Assembly: GCF_013364235.1 (NCBI RefSeq)
Contig: NZ_CP054919.1
Location: 5,726,049-5,790,048 of the forward strand
Direction of reading: 5' to 3'
DNA: 64,000 bases
DNA from: Kitasatospora sp. NA04385
Lineage (GTDB): Bacteria > Actinomycetota > Actinomycetes > Streptomycetales > Streptomycetaceae
Shown: positions 7,242 through 16,299 of the stretch, piece by piece
Numbering within the stretch: position 1 is the first letter of the stretch
Layout of the letters: each line of letters begins with the position of its first letter
The notes under the pieces: model-generated
Told to the model about the DNA's origin: nothing
Database searches by the model: none
The model's input: the letters and a program-made list of their open reading frames with translations, nothing else
Program-made: the position numbers and the translations under genes

Positions 7242-8064
7242 CTGCGGTGATTCCTTCCAGCATGGATCTGACCACGAGCCCAGTGTCCCGGGGAGCCAAT
7301 GCTTGAGCCCGCAGCAGATTGTAGAGGGCTTCGCGCTCTTTGACGTCTCGGGCTCCTTCGAAGACCGTCCCCGTGCGGCTGCTCTCCTCGTAGGCCACTC
7401 GCTTGCCGTCCGCCAGTGTCAGCAGCCCGAGTGATGCCGTCTCCGAGTGCCCGCCTGCGGCGTAGGGCAGCAACTGGACCGTGACGTTCGGCAATTCCGC
7501 CACGTCGAGGATGGCCCGCAACTGCCCGGCCATCACTTCGGGGCCGCCGTAGGCCCTGGCGAACGCGCCTTCGTCCAGGATGAACCAGTACTGGCATTCC
7601 TGGCTGTTGCGCATGCGGACCTGCCTGCCCAGCCTGGCGCGGACCCGCTCCTCCACTTCCTCTCCCGAGGTGAAGGGCAGCCCGGCTTGCAGGGCGCACC
7701 GGGCGAACGACTCGGTCTGAAGCAGGCCGTGCACGTTGGGGCTGTAGGACTCGTCGATCAAGGCCCGGTCGGCAAGGGACAAGATCCCCTGGTACTTCGC
7801 GGGATGGTTCTCCCGTCGGGCCAGCGGCAGCAGCCGCATGAAGTGGCCGCCCGTCTCGAAGACCCGGTCCAACTGCTCGGACAGGCCCTCGGGCACGCGG
7901 TAGTCCCCGCTCTCCACCCGGGACAGCGTGGCGATGGAGGAGAGCGCCTCGGTAGCCAGGCGGGACAGTGGCCAGCCGCGTTCTTCGCGGAGCCGCAGGA
8001 CCTCGGAGCCGTAGAAGTGACGTGCACTCAGCGTCGGATCGGGTCGTCGCTTCTGAAAGGCCAT
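7195..8064 (-). CDS. XRE-family helix-turn-helix regulator with DUF5753 (WhiJ-like)
   Basis: A 289-residue protein. Residues ~15-75 form an XRE helix-turn-helix (GSEVLRLREERGWPLSRLA, then SIATLSRVESGDYRVPE), followed by the long C-terminal DUF5753 sensor region with LLQTESFARCALQ, VRARLGRQVRMRN, FILDEGAFARAYGG, VTVQLLPYAAGG and the terminal VREREALYN-type helix (here VKEREALYNLLRAQAL). This architecture and the DUF397 partner are typical of the abundant WhiJ-like developmental regulators of Streptomyces. It is divergent from the small gene at 8283. Confidence 0.9.
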   Translation of the reverse strand: MAFQKRRPDPTLSARHFYGSEVLRLREERGWPLSRLATEALSSIATLSRVESGDYRVPEGLSEQLDRVFETGGHFMRLLPLARRENHPAKYQGILSLADRALIDESYSPNVHGLLQTESFARCALQAGLPFTSGEEVEERVRARLGRQVRMRNSQECQYWFILDEGAFARAYGGPEVMAGQLRAILDVAELPNVTVQLLPYAAGGHSETASLGLLTLADGKRVAYEESSRTGTVFEGARDVKEREALYNLLRAQALAPRDTGLVVRSMLEGITADAPCPSVSRSASPVA

Positions 8065-8282
8065 CGCTGCCTTCTCCTCCCCGCCACGTTGCGTGCCTTG
8101 CGTGCAACGGGCCCCAGGAACCTAGGCGTTCCAGCCACCGGATGGAACGCGTCTCTCCTGTTCAGGGTAGCTCCGGTCGGCGACTATTGGAGCACGGAAC
8201 GTGACATTCGCGAAGCGGGGAAACGAGCGGTGACCGCCCTGGCCGACTCCTTGCTCAACCGGTCTCACGAGGGAGGACACGC

Positions 8283-8573
8283 ATGACCGCAACCCTGGAA
8301 CCACCCGTCCGTGATACGCGCACGGTGCCGCACGGCGTACTGGCTCGGAGCGTCTCGAACGGTACGGGGGCGTCGGAGTACGGCGCGATGACGGAGGTGT
8401 TCACCAACCTGTTCCACGTCACGGCAAAGGGCCGGGCGGGGATCGTGGGCGTCCACGACGGGCAGCTCGAACGGCTCGCGGTCGAGGAGTTGCGTGCGCT
8501 CGACGTGCGACAGGTGACGCTCGACCGCGCGCGGTGTCGGACGGGCTGCGAAGTCGACGCCGACCGTCGGTGA
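8283..8573 (+). CDS. Small protein of unknown function
   Basis: A 96-residue ORF with a strong ribosome site (GAGGGAGGACACGC before ATG 8283), so it is probably translated. I do not recognise the sequence. It has no membrane segment. The N-terminus is low-complexity, and the middle (EYGAMTEVFTNLFHVTAKG, then RAGIVGVHDGQLERLAVEEL) looks folded. The end is rich in Arg, Asp and Cys and abuts the methyltransferase remnant 3 bp downstream, so the 3' part may have been altered by the same rearrangement. It is divergent from the XRE/DUF397 pair. Confidence 0.5.
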   Translation: MTATLEPPVRDTRTVPHGVLARSVSNGTGASEYGAMTEVFTNLFHVTAKGRAGIVGVHDGQLERLAVEELRALDVRQVTLDRARCRTGCEVDADRR

Positions 8574-8576
8574 ACT

Positions 8577-9134
8577 GTGCGGGAACTGCGGAAGGGGTCG
8601 GCTCGCGGTCATGCCGGACGGCTCGATCTCGCCCTGCGTCCTCGGGCGGTGGATGCGACCGGGCCGCTCCCGGGTACGTACGACCGCATCGTGTCGACCG
8701 TCGGCGTCCGCCCCGTACCGGCCTCCTGGCTCGCCGCGCTGCGCCCGGGCGGGCGGCTGGTCACCACGATCCGGGACACCGCGCTGGTCCTGACGGCGTG
8801 GAAGACGTCCGACGGCGGGGCCCGGGGGGTCATCGAGCGGGACTGGGCCGGGTTCATGGGCACCCGTCACGACGCCGACTACCCGCCCGGACCGGTCGAG
8901 GCGTTCGAGACAGCCCGGGAAGCCGACGGCTCGTGGGCCCGCGCCGAAGCCGCCCGGTTCGAACCCCCGACCGTCCACCAGGGCGGCCCCCGGCGGCTCT
9001 GGTCCGAACCGGAGAGCATCCGCACCCGTCTCCTGGTCGAGGGCGGTCTGCCCCTGTACGGGTGCGACGCCACCGTGCGCCCGGACGGTACCGTCCAGCT
9101 GTCCCGCGGCCGGTGGGAAGCCACCGTCACCTGA
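8577..9134 (+). pseudogene. Truncated, internally deleted SAM-dependent methyltransferase (ATP-grasp peptide maturase type)
   Basis: From residue ~30 on the sequence matches the C-terminal half of the protein-isoaspartyl-methyltransferase-like enzymes linked to ATP-grasp peptide maturation in Streptomyces: YDRIVSTVGVRPVPASWLAA, LRPGGRLVTTIRDTALVLTA, HQGGPRRLW and GLPLYGCDATVRPDG. The N-terminal SAM-binding half is absent. About 50 residues normally found between FETAREADG and SWARAEA also seem to be missing. There is no ribosome site before the GTG at 8577. No ATP-grasp ligase or precursor lies in the window. It is probably non-functional; the family placement is from memory. Confidence 0.6.
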
Positions 9135-9261
9135 CCACCCGCCAGGGCATCCACCCCGCCCGCCGCGCCCACCGACGGCGCACTGCCCGGCCGGGCGCGT
9201 CCGCCGTGCTTACGCTCGCCCGGCCCGGACCGGGGCGGTGACGCGTGCAACGGGAGAGCGG

Positions 9262-11922
9262 ATGACTGGACGGATGCGCACGGCGGTGCGCGGGCTGGTG
9301 GCACTGCTGCTGGCGGCGGGCCCGGTGGTGGCCGTGCCGCAGGCGGTGGCGGACCCGGCGACCGGCGGGACGGTGATCGTGGACGAGACCTTCCAGGGCT
9401 CCTCGGTGCCGGACCCGTCCTGGGAGCCGCTGGGCGACACCTGCCTGACCGGAGCCCCGGCGGGCAGCACGCCCGCGCCCGGTGACGCGCCGATCCCGTC
9501 CTGCCCGACCGGCGGCACCCCGGCCGCGCCGGTGCCCGGCGTGGTGCCCGGCTACCTGCAGCTGAACGACTCGGCCGGGTTCGTCGGCGGCTCGGTGCTG
9601 TACCGCCGCCCGGTGCCCGCCTCGGCGGGCCTGTCGGTGACCTTCGAGCAGTACCAGTACGGCGGCAACCAGCAGCCCGGCGACGGCATCGGGTTCTACC
9701 TGGTGGACGGCTCGACCCCGTTGGACTCGAAGGGCGCGGACGGCGGCAGCCTCGGCTACGCGCAGCGCAACCTCAGCCCCGGCGTGGTCGGCGGCTACCT
9801 CGGCGTCGGCCTCGACATGTACGGCAACTTCTACAACGACGGCGAGAACCGCGGCGCGGACTGCCCCACCGGCCAGCAGTCGCCGGTCAAGGTGGACGGC
9901 CCGGTCGCGCCCAACGTGATCACCCTGCGCGGCCCGGGCGCCGGCATCTCCGGCTACTGCTACCTGGCCTCCACCACCCGGCCGCCGGCCGGTGACCCGC
10001 CGCGGGCCGCGACCACGCTGCCCGGCAGCCTCGGCACGCCGTTCGGCACCACCGACCCGGCCGAGGCCAAGCGCACCGTCAACGTGCAGATCACCCCGGC
10101 GCCCTCGCCCCGGGTGATCGTCCAGGTGGACTTCCAGGACGGCACCGGCTGGCACCAGGTGCTGGACGAGCCGGCCCCGGCCGGGCTGCCGTCCACCTAC
10201 AAGTTCGGGTTCAGCGCCTCCACCGGCGGCTCCACCGACGTCCACCTGATCCGGAACGTCAACGCCTCCTCGATCCTGCCGCTGGGCGCGCTCGACCTGG
10301 TCAAGCAGGTCGACCGGACCGGCCCCCCGCTGCCCGCCGTGATCACCGCCGGGACGGTCGTCCCGTACCAGTACGTGGTCACCAACGCCGGTGTGGTGCC
10401 GGTCAGTTCGCTGGCCGTCACCGACGACAGACTGGCGCCGGTGAGCTGCCCGTCCACCACCCTGCCGCCCGCGCCCGCGCCCGGCTCGACCGTGGTGTGC
10501 ACCGGCAGCTACACCGTCACCGACGCCGACGTCGCCGCCGGGAAGGTCGTCAACACCGCGAACGCCACCGCGACCCCGGACATCGGCGACCAGCTGCACG
10601 CCGGACCGTCCACCGTCACGGTGCCGCTGGTCTCCTCGATGACGCTCGACAAGGAGGCGGTCACCCCCGCCCCGCACACCGTCGGCCAGGTGGTCGACTA
10701 CACCTTCACCGTCACCAACACCGGCGGCTCGACGCTCTCCACCGTCGTCGTCCGCGACCCGCTGATCACCGACCTGGCCTGCCCCGCCTCGGTGGTGGAG
10801 CCCGGCGGCTCGCTGGTGTGCACCGGCAGCCACACCGTCACCGCGGACGACCTGGCGGCCGGCTCGTTCACCAACACCGCCACCGCCGAAGCCGTCTCCC
10901 CGATCGGGCAGAGCGTCACGGCCGACCCGTCCACCGCGACCATCCCGGTGGTCTCCGCCGACGACTTCGCCGACCTCGGCGTGACCGTCACCGCCGACCC
11001 GACGGTGCTGCCGGTCGGCTCCACCACCACCTTCACCGTCACCCTGCACAACTACGGGCCGCACGGGGCCACCAACGCGGTCGTCGCCAACCCGGTGCCC
11101 GCCGGGACGACCCTGCTCACCGCGACGCCCGCCGCGGGCACCGCGTACGACCCGGCGACCGGCACCTGGACGGTGCCCGCGCTGGCCCCGGACGGGACCG
11201 TGCAGCTCACTCTGCTGGTCCGGCTGGACGCCGCCGCGCCCGCCACCGACACCGCCACGATCACCTCCGCCGACCAGTACGACCCGGTGAAGGGGAACAA
11301 CACGGCGAACGCCACCGTCCGGCCGCTCAACGAGACCGACATCGCGATCGGCAAGAGCGCCGACCCGGCGCGGCAGACCGTCGGCGGGCAGACGGTGTTC
11401 ACCGTCACCGCCACCAACAACGGCCCGGCGCCCGCCACCGGACTGGCCGTCACCGACCCGGTCCCGGCCGGCCTGGAGCTGGTCCGGGCCGAGCCGGACA
11501 CCGGGAGCTACGCGGCCGCCACCGGCGTGTGGACGATCGGCGACCTCGCCGTCGGCGGCCGGGCCCGGCTGCTGCTGACCGTCCGCGCCGCCGAGCCCGG
11601 CGCCCGCACCAACACCGCCGACCTGACCGCCCTCGACCAGCGGGACACCGACCCGTCCAACAACAGCGCGAGCGCCACCGTGACCGTCGACGCTCCCAGC
11701 CCCTCGCCCAGCCCGTCGCCGTCGCCGTCGCCGTCGCCCAGCCCGAGCCCGAGCCCGTCGCCGAGGCCCGAGCCCACCGGGCACCCGCACCACCACGGCC
11801 CGGAGCTGCCCGGCACCGGCGTGCCGGCCGCCTACGCGGGCGCGGGCGCCGTCGCGGTGCTGCTGCTGATCGGCGGCGGCGTGCTGGTCGCGGCCCGGCG
11901 CGCCCGCGGCCGACGGAGCTGA
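9262..11922 (+). CDS. Secreted lectin-like/DUF11 repeat protein with LPGTG sortase anchor
   Basis: About 886 residues from ATG 9262, preceded by GGGAGAG. A signal peptide (VRGLVALLLAAGPVVAVPQAVA) ends near residue 32. Residues ~40-330 look like an L-type lectin domain (VLYRRPVPAS, GDGIGFYLVDGSTPLDSKG, GLDMYGNFYN). Four DUF11-type beta-sandwich repeats follow, with recurring motifs such as VTNTGGSTLSTVVVRDPL and LHNYGPHGATNAVV and with paired cysteines. A Ser-Pro repeat stalk leads to LPGTG, a hydrophobic segment and an Arg-rich end: a sortase cell-wall anchor. It is probably a surface adhesin or sugar-binding stalk protein. No sortase gene is in the window. Confidence 0.85.
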   Translation: MTGRMRTAVRGLVALLLAAGPVVAVPQAVADPATGGTVIVDETFQGSSVPDPSWEPLGDTCLTGAPAGSTPAPGDAPIPSCPTGGTPAAPVPGVVPGYLQLNDSAGFVGGSVLYRRPVPASAGLSVTFEQYQYGGNQQPGDGIGFYLVDGSTPLDSKGADGGSLGYAQRNLSPGVVGGYLGVGLDMYGNFYNDGENRGADCPTGQQSPVKVDGPVAPNVITLRGPGAGISGYCYLASTTRPPAGDPPRAATTLPGSLGTPFGTTDPAEAKRTVNVQITPAPSPRVIVQVDFQDGTGWHQVLDEPAPAGLPSTYKFGFSASTGGSTDVHLIRNVNASSILPLGALDLVKQVDRTGPPLPAVITAGTVVPYQYVVTNAGVVPVSSLAVTDDRLAPVSCPSTTLPPAPAPGSTVVCTGSYTVTDADVAAGKVVNTANATATPDIGDQLHAGPSTVTVPLVSSMTLDKEAVTPAPHTVGQVVDYTFTVTNTGGSTLSTVVVRDPLITDLACPASVVEPGGSLVCTGSHTVTADDLAAGSFTNTATAEAVSPIGQSVTADPSTATIPVVSADDFADLGVTVTADPTVLPVGSTTTFTVTLHNYGPHGATNAVVANPVPAGTTLLTATPAAGTAYDPATGTWTVPALAPDGTVQLTLLVRLDAAAPATDTATITSADQYDPVKGNNTANATVRPLNETDIAIGKSADPARQTVGGQTVFTVTATNNGPAPATGLAVTDPVPAGLELVRAEPDTGSYAAATGVWTIGDLAVGGRARLLLTVRAAEPGARTNTADLTALDQRDTDPSNNSASATVTVDAPSPSPSPSPSPSPSPSPSPSPSPRPEPTGHPHHHGPELPGTGVPAAYAGAGAVAVLLLIGGGVLVAARRARGRRS
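11697..11765 (+). repeat. Ser-Pro stalk repeat
   Basis: Alternating Ser and Pro codons, about eleven units, encode the wall-spanning stalk just before the LPGTG anchor of the lectin/DUF11 protein. Confidence 0.75.
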
Positions 11923-11968
11923 CGCCCGGGCAGTGACCCGCGGGCAGTGACCCGCGGGGCGACGGAAA

Positions 11969-12023
11969 CCGCCGGCGGGAGCGGGCGAGGCATGTGCGGT
12001 GCCTCGCCCGCTCCCGCCGGCGG
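11969..12023. terminator. Strong bidirectional terminator
   Basis: A perfect 24-bp stem (arms 11969-11992 and 12000-12023, starting CCGCCGGCGGGAGC) closes a 7-base loop. It separates the convergent lectin gene and the csn operon. A 14-base direct repeat of GGGCAGTGACCCGC precedes it near 11930-11958. Confidence 0.85.
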
Positions 12024-12071
12024 CGGTCGTGCGGGGGTGCGGTCGTGCGGGGGTGCAGGGGTGCGGGCCGG

Positions 12072-13091
12072 TCAGGCCGCGATCGGCCGGGCCGTCGGGT
12101 ACGCCTCGCGCAGCCGGCGGTGCACCTCGGGGGCGGCGCCCAGGTGGTCCAGGCCCAGCAGGGCCGCGCCCAGCACCGGCGGGGCGACGACCACCCGCGG
12201 TTCGGCGAGCGGCGCGTCGGCCGCCAGCCGGGCGGTCAGGTTGTCCAGCAGCAGCGGCTGCCGGGAGGCCAGCACGCCGCCGCCGAGCACCACCGGCACC
12301 GGCTGCCCCAGCAGGTCCAGCCGGGTCAGCGCGACCACGGCGAGCCGGGCCACCTCGTCGGCCTGCCGGTCGATCAGGCCGAGCGCCACCGGGTCGCCCG
12401 CGGTGCCGGCCGCGAACAGCACCCGGCAGACCTCGTGCAGCCGGGCCCGGTCGATGAGGCCCAGGTGCATCGCCTCGGCGACCGCGTTGGCGCCCTCCAG
12501 CCCGAAGTGGGCGCCGATCATCGGGGAGAGCAGGGTGGGGCCGCCGCGGCCGTCCTCGGCGCGGGCCGCGTGCCACATCGCCTCCTCGGCGAGCCCGCCG
12601 CCGCCGCCCCAGTCGCCGGTGACCCGGCCGAGCGCGGGCCAGCGGGCGGTGCGCCCGTCCGGCCGCAGGCCGACGCAGTTGATGCCCGCGCCGCAGACCA
12701 CCGCGACGCCCAGCGGCCCGTCGGTGCCGGCCCGCAGCAGGCCGAAGGTGTCGTTGGCGACGTGCACCGACGGCGCCCAGCCGTAGCCGGATATCGCCTC
12801 GTGCAGCCGTTCCTCCTCGACCGGCAGGTCGGCGTTGGCCAGGCAGGCGCTGACGTGGTCGGTCAGCGGCCGCCCGCCGGGCCGCCAGTCGGCGCCGGCC
12901 TGCCGGGCCAGGTCCTCGACCAGCGGGGCGAGCGCGGCGACGGCCGCCGCCGCGCCGGTGTGCTGCGGCTGGAAGCCGCCGCCGCGGGCCCCGGCCAGGA
13001 CGGTGCCGTCGGCGCCGACCAGGGCCAGGTCGGTCTTGCTGTTGCCGGCGTCGATGGCGAGGACGCCGGGCAGGAGTGCGGAGTGGCTCAT
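12072..13091 (-). CDS. csnK: BadF/BcrA-type sugar kinase, probable CsnK
   Basis: A 339-residue kinase of the actin/hexokinase fold related to N-acetylglucosamine kinase. The phosphate-1 motif is VLAIDAGNSKTDLALV, the phosphate-2 region is GVAVVCGAGINCVG, and VVLGGGVLAS provides the adenosine site. It is the last gene of a minus-strand operon whose order (ROK regulator, binding protein, two permeases, GH4 glycosidase, kinase) matches csnR-csnE-csnF-csnG-csnH-csnK of S. coelicolor/S. lividans. Its expected role is to phosphorylate glucosamine or a related hexosamine released from chitosan oligosaccharides. The csn name rests on synteny. Confidence 0.75.
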   Translation of the reverse strand: MSHSALLPGVLAIDAGNSKTDLALVGADGTVLAGARGGGFQPQHTGAAAAVAALAPLVEDLARQAGADWRPGGRPLTDHVSACLANADLPVEEERLHEAISGYGWAPSVHVANDTFGLLRAGTDGPLGVAVVCGAGINCVGLRPDGRTARWPALGRVTGDWGGGGGLAEEAMWHAARAEDGRGGPTLLSPMIGAHFGLEGANAVAEAMHLGLIDRARLHEVCRVLFAAGTAGDPVALGLIDRQADEVARLAVVALTRLDLLGQPVPVVLGGGVLASRQPLLLDNLTARLAADAPLAEPRVVVAPPVLGAALLGLDHLGAAPEVHRRLREAYPTARPIAA

Positions 13092-13152
13092 CGGCCGGTC
13101 CCCCCGTGGTGGTGCTCGGAGCTGGTGGGGTGGTGCACGGTCATTGTGCCGG

Positions 13153-14442
13153 TCACGCCCAGCTCAGGTGCGCGCGGTTGTGCGCCAGCAGCCGGTCGGT
13201 GAGCTGGTCGGCCGTCTCGATCTGCCCGACCAGCGGGTGGGCGAGCAGCGCGTCGAACACCCGGTCCCGGCCGCCCTTGAGCGCGGCGTCCAGCGCCAGG
13301 TGCTCGTACGCGGTGACGCCCGCGATCAGGCCCGCGTAGAGCGGCTCGACCGGGCGCTGCGGCAGCGGGCGGACGCCGGCGGCGTCGACCTCGGCCGGCA
13401 CCTCGATCACCGCGTCGTCGGGCAGGAACGGCAGCACGCCGTCGTTGCGGGTGTTGACCACCTGGACGGTGGTGCGGCCGTCGGTGCCCAGCAGCGAGGC
13501 GATCAGCTGCACCGCGGCCTCGGAGTAGAACGCGCCGCCGCGCTTGCCGAGCAGCTCGGGCTTGGTGTCCAGGGCCGGGTCGGCGTACATCTCCAGCAGC
13601 TGCTGCTCGATCGCGGCGACCTCGGCGGCCCGGGAGCCCTTGACCTTCAGCTCCTCCACCACCAGGTCGTGCTGGTAGAAGTACCGCAGGTAGTACGAGG
13701 GGACGACGCCGAGCCGGCTGATCACCGGCAGCGGCAGGTGCAGGTCGGCGGCGATCGCCTCGCCGTGCTCGGCGAGCAGCTGCGGCAGCACCTCGCGGCC
13801 GCCGGCCGCGCCGGCGGAGTCGAGCAGGGTGACGCCGCGCTCCCAGGTCAGGTGGTTCAGGCCGACGTGGTCCAGGCGCACCAGCTCCGGGTCGACGCCC
13901 AGGTGGGCGGCGAACTTGCGCTGGAAGCCGATCGCGACGTTGCACAGCCCGACGGCCTTGTGCCCGGCGGTCTGCAGGGCGCGGGTGACGATGCCGACCG
14001 GGTTGGTGAAGTCGACGATCCAGGCGTCCGGGTTGGTGCGGCGGACCTGCTCGGCGATGTCCAGCACCACCGGGACGGTGCGCAGCGCCTTGGCGAGGCC
14101 GCCCGCGCCGGTGGTCTCCTGGCCGACGCAGCCGCACTCCAGCGGCCAGGTCTCGTCCTTGTCGCGGGCGGCCTGTCCGCCGACCCGCAGCTGGAGCAGC
14201 ACCGCGTCGGCGCCCTGCACGCCCGCGGCGACGTCGGTGGCGGTGGTGACGGTGGCGCCGTGGCCCTGCTTGGCGAAGATCCGGCGGGCCAGGCCGGCGA
14301 TCAGCTCCAGCCGGTCGGCCGCCGGGTCGATCAGCACCAGTTCGCCGATCGGCAGGGTGTCGCGCAGCCGCGCGAACCCGTCGATCAGTTCCGGCGTGTA
14401 GGTGGAACCGCCGCCGACGATTGCCAACTTCAGTGCGGACAT
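13153..14442 (-). CDS. csnH: GH4-family 6-phospho-glycosidase, probable CsnH
   Basis: A 429-residue NAD- and metal-dependent glycosidase of family GH4. The Rossmann start LKLAIVGGGSTYTPELIDG is diagnostic. CNVAIGF carries the metal-ligand Cys, VGLNHLTW the His, and DFTNPVGIVTRAL the Asn/Asp region. GH4 enzymes cleave by an oxidation-elimination route. Its ATG overlaps the permease stop by one base (TGATG), so translation is coupled. It is expected to hydrolyse imported glucosamine oligosaccharides. Members of this family vary in needing a 6-phosphate on the substrate, and the sequence does not settle that. Confidence 0.85.
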   Translation of the reverse strand: MSALKLAIVGGGSTYTPELIDGFARLRDTLPIGELVLIDPAADRLELIAGLARRIFAKQGHGATVTTATDVAAGVQGADAVLLQLRVGGQAARDKDETWPLECGCVGQETTGAGGLAKALRTVPVVLDIAEQVRRTNPDAWIVDFTNPVGIVTRALQTAGHKAVGLCNVAIGFQRKFAAHLGVDPELVRLDHVGLNHLTWERGVTLLDSAGAAGGREVLPQLLAEHGEAIAADLHLPLPVISRLGVVPSYYLRYFYQHDLVVEELKVKGSRAAEVAAIEQQLLEMYADPALDTKPELLGKRGGAFYSEAAVQLIASLLGTDGRTTVQVVNTRNDGVLPFLPDDAVIEVPAEVDAAGVRPLPQRPVEPLYAGLIAGVTAYEHLALDAALKGGRDRVFDALLAHPLVGQIETADQLTDRLLAHNRAHLSWA

Positions 14443-15338
14443 CAGCCCTTGACCCCTGTCAGTGTGACGCCTTCGACGAAGGCGCGTTGTGCGAAGAAGA
14501 ACAGTACGAGCACCGGCGCCAGCACCAGCAGCGTGGCCGCCATGGTGAGGTTCCAGTTGGTGTGGTGGGCGCCCTTGAAGGACTCCAGCCCGTAGCTGAG
14601 GGTCCAGGCGCCCGGGTTCTCGGAGGCGTAGATCTGCGGTCCGAAGTAGTCGTTCCAGCAGCAGAAGAACTGGAACAGCGCGACGGCGGCGATCGCGGGC
14701 TTCGCCATCGGCAGCACCACCCGCAGCAGGGTGCGCAGTTCGCCGCAGCCGTCGATCCGGGCGGCCTCCACGTACTCCTTGGGGATGGTCAGCAGGAACT
14801 GGCGCAGCAGGAAGATGGTGAACGCGTCGCCGAACGCCATCGGGATGATCAGCGGCCACAGCGAGCCGGTCAGGTGCAGCTGCTTGGCCCAGAACAGGTA
14901 CATCGGGATGACGGTGACCTGCGGCGGCAGCATCATCATCGCCACCACCGCCATCAGCGCCAGGTTGCGGCCGCGGAAGCGGAACCGGGCCAGCGCGTAC
15001 GCCACCGGCAGGCTGGAGACCACCGTCAGCACGGTGCCCAGGCCCGCGTACAGCAGGGTGTTGCGCCACCAGGTGAGGAAGCCGGGGGTGTGCCACACCT
15101 TCGCGTAGTTCGACCACTGCCAGTGCTGCGGCCACAGGTCGGTGGTGAGGGCCTGGTGGTCCGTCATCACCGAGGTGAGGAAGACGAAGACGAACGGCAG
15201 CAGGAAGAACAGCGCGGCGGCGACCGCGGTGGAGTGCACCGCGACCCAGTGCAGGGCGGCGCGGCGGCGGGCGGCCCGGGCCGCGGCGGCCGGGGTGGGC
15301 AGCGGGCGGCGGCGGGGGAGGGTGGAAGCGAGTGCCAT
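14442..15338 (-). CDS. csnG: Sugar ABC transporter permease (MalG type), probable CsnG
   Basis: A 298-residue membrane protein with six helices: the first at ~32-55 (AVAAALFFLLPFVFVFLTSV), the last near the C-terminus (LLVLAPVLVLFFFAQRAF). The EAA loop EYVEAARIDGCGELRTLLRV contacts the ATPase. It ends in FVEGVTLTGVKG, the conserved MalG-type tail. It pairs with the upstream permease. No ATPase gene is in the operon, so a shared multitask ATPase such as MsiK probably powers it, as is known for Streptomyces sugar importers. Confidence 0.85.
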   Translation of the reverse strand: MALASTLPRRRPLPTPAAAARAARRRAALHWVAVHSTAVAAALFFLLPFVFVFLTSVMTDHQALTTDLWPQHWQWSNYAKVWHTPGFLTWWRNTLLYAGLGTVLTVVSSLPVAYALARFRFRGRNLALMAVVAMMMLPPQVTVIPMYLFWAKQLHLTGSLWPLIIPMAFGDAFTIFLLRQFLLTIPKEYVEAARIDGCGELRTLLRVVLPMAKPAIAAVALFQFFCCWNDYFGPQIYASENPGAWTLSYGLESFKGAHHTNWNLTMAATLLVLAPVLVLFFFAQRAFVEGVTLTGVKG

Positions 15339-15341
15339 GGG

Positions 15342-16298
15342 TCAGTCCTCCGCCAGGAAACCGGACTTGCGGCGCAGCAGGACGCCGGTGAACGCCATCG
15401 AAAGGGTGAACAGGATGAGGGCGACGACGCAGGCCGAGCCGGTGTCGAAGCGCTGGAAGCCGAGGCTGTAGACCATCTGCGGCAGCGTCCAGGTGGAGCC
15501 GTGCGGGTAGCCGGGCTCGAACTGCTGCCCGGAGCCGCCGATCACGCCGGAGGCGACCTTCCCGGCCACGATCGCCTGGGTGTAGTACTGCATGGCCTGG
15601 ATCACGCCGGTGACCAGCGCGAACACCACGATCGGCGAGATGTTCGGCAGGGTGACGTACCGGAAGCGCTGGAAGCCCCCGGCGCCGTCGAGTTCGGCGG
15701 CCTCGTACTGCTCGGTGGGCACGTCCAGCAGCGCCGCCATGAAGATCACCATCAGGTCGCCGATGCCCCACATCGCCAGCAGCGTCAGCGCGGGCTTCGA
15801 CCAGGACGGGTCGGTGAACCAGCCCGGCTGCGGCAGGCCCAGCTCGCCCAGCAGGTGGTTGACCGGCCCGGTGCCCGGGTTCAGCAGGAACGCGAACGCC
15901 ATCGTCGCGGCCACCGGCGGCGCCAGGTACGGCAGGTAGAAGGCGGTGCGGAAGAACCCGGAGCCGGACTTCACCTTGGTGACCAGCATCCCGATGCCCA
16001 GGCCGAACACCACCCGCAGCGAGACCATCACCACGACCAGCCACAGCGTGTTGCCCAGGCCCTGCCAGAAGAACGGGTACTTGGTGAAGACGTAGTCCCA
16101 GTTCTGCAGGCCGGCGAAGGTCGGCGGGGCGAACCCGTCGTAGTGCATGAACGAGAAGTAGACCGTCGAGACGAGCGGGTACAGGAAGAAGACGCCGAAC
16201 CCGATCAGCCACGGGGAGAGGAAGGCCAGGGTCCTGGCCCGCTCCCGCCGGCGCTTGGCCCGCAGCGCCGGCGGGACGGTGGAGGTCACGGACGCCAT
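15342..16298 (-). CDS. csnF: Sugar ABC transporter permease (MalF type), probable CsnF
   Basis: A 318-residue protein starting in a basic cytoplasmic segment (LRAKRRRERARTLAFLSPWL) typical of MalF/UgpA permeases. Six membrane helices follow, with the EAA loop EQYEAAELDGAGGFQRFRYV. It lies 3 bp upstream of csnG and its start is next to the csnE stop, so it belongs to the same operon. It forms the heteromeric channel with the second permease. Confidence 0.85.
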   Translation of the reverse strand: MASVTSTVPPALRAKRRRERARTLAFLSPWLIGFGVFFLYPLVSTVYFSFMHYDGFAPPTFAGLQNWDYVFTKYPFFWQGLGNTLWLVVVMVSLRVVFGLGIGMLVTKVKSGSGFFRTAFYLPYLAPPVAATMAFAFLLNPGTGPVNHLLGELGLPQPGWFTDPSWSKPALTLLAMWGIGDLMVIFMAALLDVPTEQYEAAELDGAGGFQRFRYVTLPNISPIVVFALVTGVIQAMQYYTQAIVAGKVASGVIGGSGQQFEPGYPHGSTWTLPQMVYSLGFQRFDTGSACVVALILFTLSMAFTGVLLRRKSGFLAED

Positions 16299-16299
16299 G

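Noticed and set aside
11697..11765. Possible CRISPR or minisatellite at the Ser-Pro codon run
   Set aside because: It is an in-frame coding repeat with no spacers, typical of wall-anchor stalks.
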